The position numbers and the translations under genes were made by a program. This document shows, one piece after another, positions 59,516-64,000 of a stretch of 64,000 nt of DNA. This DNA is from Mucilaginibacter sp. GTDB lineage: Bacteria; Bacteroidota; Bacteroidia; Sphingobacteriales; Sphingobacteriaceae. Positions within the stretch are counted from its first letter, which is position 1, and the number at the start of each line of letters is the position of its first letter. Below the pieces are notes generated by a model that saw only the letters and a program-made list of their open reading frames with translations, searched no databases and had not been told where the DNA came from. The stretch covers positions 21,061 to 85,060 of the forward strand of contig JAQBOV010000017.1 in NCBI GenBank assembly GCA_028287895.1, read 5' to 3'.

Positions 59516-60265
59516 TTACCCAAACCAATCAAAAAGGTCATTTTGTTTTAAAGCAGATTTCTCTTGTTTATCCAGGTCTTTAATAATTTTCCCTTCGGCC
59601 ATCTGGATAATACGGTTGCCATAGTTAAAAGCATCTTTCAGGTTATGGGTGATCAGTATGGTGGCGAGGCCAAAATCCTTTGCCAGTTTATCAGCTGTTC
59701 GCATTACCACTTCAGCTGAGCGTGGATCAAGAGCTGCCGTAGGTTCATCAAGCAACAACACTTTGCAATTATCCATTACGCTCATCAGCAAGGTTAAAGC
59801 CTGCCTTTGCCCTCCGGATAAAGTCCCCATGGGCTGATCTATTTTATTCTCCAGTCCCATACCCAAGGCAGCTATCTTTTGCTTTACCTGATTTTTAAAT
59901 TGGTCATTCACACCAATTGACAAACCCTTGGCTTTGGCGCGGATGGCCGCCAGCCTGAAATTATCCAAAATACTCAGATCGGGTGCTGTCCCACTTAGCG
60001 GATTCTGAAAAACTCGTGCAATCCATCGGCTGCGACGGTAATCGGGCAATCTGGTCACCTCATTTTCGTCAATATAGATACTTCCTGAACCCGGCAATAC
60101 GCTTCCCGCCACCAGGTTCAATAAAGTAGTTTTCCCTGAACCGTTAGCGCCAACGATCACCAAAAATTCCTGATCATTTACGTGAAGGTCAAGCCCGCTA
60201 ATGGCATCTACCTGATTAGCCTTGCCCCTGTTAAAAGTTTTATGAACGTTTTTCAGGTCGATCAT
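59516..60265 (-). CDS. ABC transporter ATP-binding protein
   Basis: The 249-residue ATPase has Walker A (VGANGSGKTTLLNLVAG), the signature LSGGQRQALTLL, Walker B (VLLLDEPTAALDPRSAE) and the switch His (LITHNLKDAF). It powers the permease whose gene overlaps by 4 nt (ATGA). The three genes from 62099 to 59516 form one importer operon. Confidence 0.95.
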   Translation of the reverse strand: MIDLKNVHKTFNRGKANQVDAISGLDLHVNDQEFLVIVGANGSGKTTLLNLVAGSVLPGSGSIYIDENEVTRLPDYRRSRWIARVFQNPLSGTAPDLSILDNFRLAAIRAKAKGLSIGVNDQFKNQVKQKIAALGMGLENKIDQPMGTLSGGQRQALTLLMSVMDNCKVLLLDEPTAALDPRSAEVVMRTADKLAKDFGLATILITHNLKDAFNYGNRIIQMAEGKIIKDLDKQEKSALKQNDLFDWFG

Positions 60266-61131
60266 AACGAACTTTTGTAGGTTAAACGCGGCAAGCTAAC
60301 GATCAGCAGCACAAACACCGCCGTTACTAATTTCAATAAATTGGCATCAACGCCGATATTAAGTGTTACTGCCAATACGAATTGAAATAGGATTGCGCCC
60401 GAAAGCACTAAAACAAGACTGAACCAAACCGATGTAATTTTAAACCAGTTGATCAGCGTTTCTGCAATAATAACCGATCCCAGCCCTACTATGACAATAC
60501 CGATGCCCATATTAATATCCGCAAATCCCTGGAATTGAGTGATCAGGAAACCACTCACTGCGGTTAAGGCATTGGCCAGGGCCAAACCTATGATCTTCAT
60601 ACGGTCGGTATTTACACCTAATGATCGGATCATCGATTCGCTGTTACCTGTGGCCCGCATGGCAATGCCAAAATCTGTTTTTAAAAGGTAACCTATGATC
60701 AAGGTAACAACGGTTACAAAAACCAGCAATATCCAAAAAGTATTATCATTAGGGTCGGCTGAAATATTAATCAATGAGAATATAGATGATCTATTGATCA
60801 GCGGAATATTTGACCTTCCCAAAAGGGTTAAATTAACCGAATACAGCGCCGTCATTACCAAAATACCTGCTAGCAAGGCATTTATCTTTAATTTGGTATG
60901 AATTAAACCTGTTAACGCTCCGGCTAAGGCTCCTGCTGCGATCACGGCAGGCAATATCAGGTACAGCGGCTGACCGTGTGTTAACAATTTGGCGGTAACA
61001 ACACCACCAAGTGTATAACTGCCATCGGTAGTAATATCGGGTATGTTAAATATCTTCATAGAGATATAGATACCCAATGCAATGGCCGAAAAGCAAAGTC
61101 CTTGTAATAATGCGGTCAGGTAAAAATCCAT
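60262..61131 (-). CDS. ABC transporter permease (BPD/LivH-like)
   Basis: The 289-residue protein has about eight membrane helices, with IYISMKIFNIPDITTDGSYTLGGVVTA, the EAA-like loop GIAMRATGNSESMIRSLGVNTDRMKIIGLALANALTAVSG and FADINMGIGIVIVGLGSVIIAETL. This layout is that of TrpX/YtrF-type unclassified importers. Overlap with the binding-protein gene is 1 nt. Confidence 0.93.
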   Translation of the reverse strand: MDFYLTALLQGLCFSAIALGIYISMKIFNIPDITTDGSYTLGGVVTAKLLTHGQPLYLILPAVIAAGALAGALTGLIHTKLKINALLAGILVMTALYSVNLTLLGRSNIPLINRSSIFSLINISADPNDNTFWILLVFVTVVTLIIGYLLKTDFGIAMRATGNSESMIRSLGVNTDRMKIIGLALANALTAVSGFLITQFQGFADINMGIGIVIVGLGSVIIAETLINWFKITSVWFSLVLVLSGAILFQFVLAVTLNIGVDANLLKLVTAVFVLLIVSLPRLTYKSSL

Positions 61132-62099
61132 TATTTCACAGCTTCAAAATTTGAGGGGATGGTAATATTATATTTTTTTGCAGCCGCCGGGTTATATACC
61201 CGTTTGCGAATTTTCACCATTTCTGGTTTTAGCCCTTCTGTTTTATGCGTTTTTAAATACCGCGCCGCTTGTTCGCCTGCCTGATATCCCCATTGGTAAA
61301 TATCCGCACCAAAAGCAGCTACTGCTCCGCGTTGAACCAGACCTGCCTCGCTGGTAAAGATAGGCACACCGGCCTGGTTACAGCTCTTCAGGATAGTTTC
61401 AAAAGAAGCGAAAACAGTATTATCGGGGTTTGCAAAAAAGGCGTCAATATTTTGGCTTAGTAATGATTTGGTAACCAATTGGGCATCAGCCGATGAGTTT
61501 AATGGCAATGCTATCAATGTAATATTCAATTTATCAGCCAGCGATTTGATGCGATTCATAGCGTCTGCCGATTGCGGTTCCGATTGGTTATAGATCATTC
61601 CAATTACCAGTTTCGCTCCTTTTGGCTTCAGCAGTTTTGGGATGATGGAAAATGACGTATCGATATAGGCCAATTCCTCTACCGCACCGAATAAATTGGC
61701 AGGTGCCTTGCCTGTCGAACTGATCACATTCATTCTTTCCGGCGTGGGCGATATCATCGCGAATACTGGAATAGTTTTGGTTTTTTGTATAGCCGTTATT
61801 GTAGCCAAAGTGGTACAGGTAGCCAGCAGGTCTACTTTTTGCGAAACAAAATAATTAACGATCTGCGTTAATGTCGGGATATCGCCCTGTGCGTTACGGT
61901 ATTCTATTTTAATATTTTTCCGGTCCTGACCGAAACCGTTTTTCTTCAGCGCATCGGTAAACCCTGTGCGGGCCTGTGATATGGTAGCGTCTTCAAAAGC
62001 ATCCACAAAGCCCACAACGGGCACATTGCTTTTTTCCGAATTACAGGATAGAAAAAGAAATAAAAAAAAAATTAAAGGCCGGTATTTTTGAAGCTTCAT
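61131..62099 (-). CDS. ABC substrate-binding lipoprotein (TrpX-like)
   Basis: The 322-residue lipoprotein (FLFLSC, Cys19) has the ABC_sub_bind fold: VPVVGFVDAFEDATISQARTGF, IKIEYRNAQGDIPTLTQIVN, LLATCTTLATITAIQKTKTIPVFAM, GMIYNQSEPQSADAMNRIKSL and FANPDNTVFASFETILKSCNQAGVPIFTSEAG. In other bacteria this family binds tryptophan, tyrosine or similar compounds. It heads the importer operon; no T-box or riboswitch is obvious in front. Confidence 0.93.
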   Translation of the reverse strand: MKLQKYRPLIFFLFLFLSCNSEKSNVPVVGFVDAFEDATISQARTGFTDALKKNGFGQDRKNIKIEYRNAQGDIPTLTQIVNYFVSQKVDLLATCTTLATITAIQKTKTIPVFAMISPTPERMNVISSTGKAPANLFGAVEELAYIDTSFSIIPKLLKPKGAKLVIGMIYNQSEPQSADAMNRIKSLADKLNITLIALPLNSSADAQLVTKSLLSQNIDAFFANPDNTVFASFETILKSCNQAGVPIFTSEAGLVQRGAVAAFGADIYQWGYQAGEQAARYLKTHKTEGLKPEMVKIRKRVYNPAAAKKYNITIPSNFEAVK

Positions 62100-62306
62100 C
62101 AGGCTAAGTTAAATAAAGCGGCGGAAAGGTGAAAGGAGAAAGGTAAAAGGTGAACATTCTTTGCTTAATTGGCTAAATTTTACAAGCTTTTGATAAAATG
62201 CTACAATCGGGCAGGACGCGCAAGGGATTCGTTTCCTTGCTGTCCTGGCACACCATACGTGCGGATCCCTATACGGCGGTTTATCACAATACTGGTGCGC
62301 ACCAAC

Positions 62307-62333
62307 AAAAAGGCTGCCCTAAAGCAGCCTTTT
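62307..62333. terminator. Terminator of the SnoaL-like gene, inside a larger inverted repeat
   Basis: AAAAGGCTGC and GCAGCCTTTTT flank a 6-nt loop; a T run follows on the minus strand. A separate 10-bp inverted pair, CCCTATACGG (62267-62276) and CCGTATAGGG (62341-62350), encloses it. Confidence 0.75.
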
Positions 62334-62352
62334 AAAATATCCGTATAGGGCA

Positions 62353-62841
62353 TTACATACTGCGGCCTGCACCCGCATATTGCATTAAAAGAGAGACTTT
62401 CCCATCTTTATTAAATCCCCATACTTCATGCAAGCGTCTGTTAATATGTTTCCCATCCTTGTCTGTAAAATCTTCATTTCCCCAAATGCAAACAAAATTT
62501 TCACCTTTGTCTACACTTTTTACGCTCATCCAGGCCTCTACTGTAACTTTATAATTCTTCAAAGAACTCCTGAATTCCTTTAAGCCGGCAAGGTTTGCTG
62601 CTTTCCCTTTTACAACCGGTCCATCGGCAATCATCATCGTTACCGTGTCCGAGACCAGATCGCCATGCTTCTCCAATGCATTGTCCTCAAAATCTTTCCA
62701 AAGTGTTAAAACTTTATCCGAATAACTCGGATCAGCCATCGTAAAATTTGATGAATAACTGGCCGTGTAAATACTGCTTTTCCCCTGGCTCATGGCCGCA
62801 AATGGAAGGGCTAATAAGATAGCCATAAAAATCTTTTTCAT
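62353..62841 (-). CDS. Secreted NTF2-like (SnoaL) protein
   Basis: The 162-residue protein has a signal peptide (AILLALPFAAMSQG) and an NTF2-like fold: VLTLWKDFEDNALEKHGDLVSDTVTMMIADGP, LAGLKEFRSSLKNYKVTVEAWMSV, and the C-terminal RRLHEVWGFNKDGKVSLLMQY. No enzyme activity can be given. It is a distant structural relative of the protein at 31.3-31.8 kb. Confidence 0.88.
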   Translation of the reverse strand: MKKIFMAILLALPFAAMSQGKSSIYTASYSSNFTMADPSYSDKVLTLWKDFEDNALEKHGDLVSDTVTMMIADGPVVKGKAANLAGLKEFRSSLKNYKVTVEAWMSVKSVDKGENFVCIWGNEDFTDKDGKHINRRLHEVWGFNKDGKVSLLMQYAGAGRSM

Positions 62842-62997
62842 TTCTTTTAGGTTTAATCGTTTTGTAACTGCTTCGTTACATTAAATGTACATCTTAAATA
62901 CTTTACAATCAAAAAATTATCGATAAATAATTCAGCACTGCCATCAAAAGAGGCACATAAATTATATTAAAATAAAATTTGACTAATTTAGCCCAAC

Positions 62998-64000
62998 ATG
63001 ATACAAATTGTTTCAAAATTGCCCCAGATAGGCACCACCATTTTTACGGTGATGTCAGCGCTGTCCAACGAAGTGGGCGCCGTAAATCTCTCACAGGGAT
63101 TCCCGGACTATGAGACCTCGCCCGAATTAATAGAACTGGTAAACCAGGCCATGAAAAATGGCAATAACCAATATGCACCTATGGCGGGCGTAATGGCCCT
63201 GCGCGAAGAAATAAGCCGTAAAACCGAAAAATTATATGGCACTATTTATAACCCTGATACCGAGATCACAATAACAGCCGGCGGCACGCAGGCCATATTT
63301 ACGGCAATCACAGCAGTTATTCAACCTAACGACGAGGTGATTATATTCGAACCCGCTTTTGACTGCTATGCCCCCGCCATTAAAATAGCGGGTGGTATCG
63401 TCAAATCACTGGAATTGGAACCGCCGGGCTATAGCATCAGATGGGATATGGTTAGAAGGCTGATCAACAATCGTACAAAAATGATCATCCTAAACTCTCC
63501 GCATAATCCTACGGCGACGATTTTGCATCAAAAGGACATTGAAGAGTTATCTGCAATTGTAAAAGACCAGGATATTTTAATTCTTAGCGATGAAGTTTAC
63601 GAACATCTGATCTATGATGGGCAAACCCATCATAGTATGGCGCGTTACCCGGAATTGCAACAGCGAAGTTTCATCGTTGCTTCTTTTGGAAAACCATTCC
63701 ATGCAACCGGTTGGAAGGTGGGTTATTGTATGGCCCCGGCCGATTTGATGAATGAGTTCAGAAAAGTGCATCAATTTTTAGTATTCAGCGTAAATGCACC
63801 GATGCAGGTGGCTATCGCCGAATATTTAAGAAATGAACAAACTTATTTGGGTCTGCGTGAGTTCTTTCAGCAAAAAAGAGATTATTTCCGTGAAGGACTG
63901 GAAAGCACCCGTTTTGAAATACTGCCTTGCTATGGTTCCTACTTTCAATCAGTAAGATATGGCAGGATCACAGATGAGCAAGATGCCGACTTTGCGATAC
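62998..64000 (+). CDS. PLP aminotransferase (methionine/kynurenine aminotransferase-like), 3' end missing
   Basis: The gene runs off the window after 334 codons. It is a fold-type I aminotransferase: AVNLSQGFPDYETSPELIEL, QYAPMAGVMALREEIS, ITAGGTQAIFTAI, VIIFEPAFDCYAPAI, MIILNSPHNPTA, ILSDEVYEHLIYD and VASFGKPFHATGWKVGY with the PLP-binding Lys232. This matches the methionine/glutamine-transaminase group (YbdL-like) used in methionine salvage. TAATTTAG, one mismatch from TAnnTTTG, ends 6 nt before the ATG. Confidence 0.93.
   Translation, partial: MIQIVSKLPQIGTTIFTVMSALSNEVGAVNLSQGFPDYETSPELIELVNQAMKNGNNQYAPMAGVMALREEISRKTEKLYGTIYNPDTEITITAGGTQAIFTAITAVIQPNDEVIIFEPAFDCYAPAIKIAGGIVKSLELEPPGYSIRWDMVRRLINNRTKMIILNSPHNPTATILHQKDIEELSAIVKDQDILILSDEVYEHLIYDGQTHHSMARYPELQQRSFIVASFGKPFHATGWKVGYCMAPADLMNEFRKVHQFLVFSVNAPMQVAIAEYLRNEQTYLGLREFFQQKRDYFREGLESTRFEILPCYGSYFQSVRYGRITDEQDADFAI

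Noticed and set aside
1..64000. CRISPR arrays, rRNA genes and complete insertion sequences
   Set aside because: No regularly spaced repeats, rRNA signatures or complete transposase genes were seen in the window.

Overview
The window is chromosomal DNA from a member of the Bacteroidota, most likely Sphingobacteriia (Mucilaginibacter/Pedobacter-like). The evidence is a SusC/SusD pair, promoters of the Bacteroidota type (TAnnTTTG -7 element) with almost no Shine-Dalgarno sequences, an ECF sigma factor with a DGPF partner, and abundant secreted polysaccharide-active proteins. Organism assignment is inference from gene content.

Region by region. 0-3.2 kb is a decaying accessory edge: a partial ModE-like regulator, a broken Phd/PIN toxin-antitoxin pair, tRNA-Leu(TAG), a metal-receptor-like protein, a sugar transferase and a methyltransferase pseudogene with several frameshifts. 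3.2-5.8 kb holds Kdo synthesis genes (kdsD, kdsA), hscB and tRNA-Leu(CAA). 5.8-14.5 kb is one long minus-strand unit: a tiny leader ORF ending in four cysteines, a hairpin, SusC, SusD, two small membrane proteins, a sterol-desaturase-type di-iron enzyme, a formylglycine-type sulfatase and a rhodanese remnant. 14.7-17.8 kb has a DUF1801 remnant, a Lys/Ala-rich protein, a DUF1015 protein and a YjbQ protein. 17.8-28.3 kb is a minus-strand carbohydrate and cell-surface region: GMC oxidoreductase, TIM-barrel isomerase and ThuA, two lipoproteins (one a predicted metzincin), a double beta-helix/propeller protein and a GH105-type hydrolase.

28.5-40.8 kb contains regulation and small enzymes: DGPF protein plus ECF42-type sigma factor, TfoX-N and AhpD-like proteins, two histidine kinases with a response regulator, a second ECF sigma factor with a Gly/Arg-rich membrane protein and a cysteine-less HMA-like protein, a sphingomyelin-synthase-like PAP2 protein, a candidate small RNA and an AurF-like di-iron protein. 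41-57 kb is mostly housekeeping: bioB, mgtE, a YigZ protein, an EamA transporter, ribD, prmC, xerD, aroQ, an MscS channel, a glycosyltransferase, an LpxL-type acyltransferase, a WbqC protein, corA, msrA and an aldo-keto reductase. 57-64 kb ends with a Tyr/Arg-rich secreted protein, a PQQ-type sugar dehydrogenase, a three-gene ABC importer, a SnoaL-like protein and a partial aminotransferase.

The most interesting candidate system is the 5.8-14.5 kb unit. A poly-cysteine leader peptide in front of an outer-membrane uptake pair, a sulfatase and a former rhodanese suggests cysteine-responsive attenuation of a sulfur-scavenging operon. A second window-wide observation is that about nine genes have a TAnnTTTG-like element only 3-6 nt before the start codon, which implies leaderless mRNAs.
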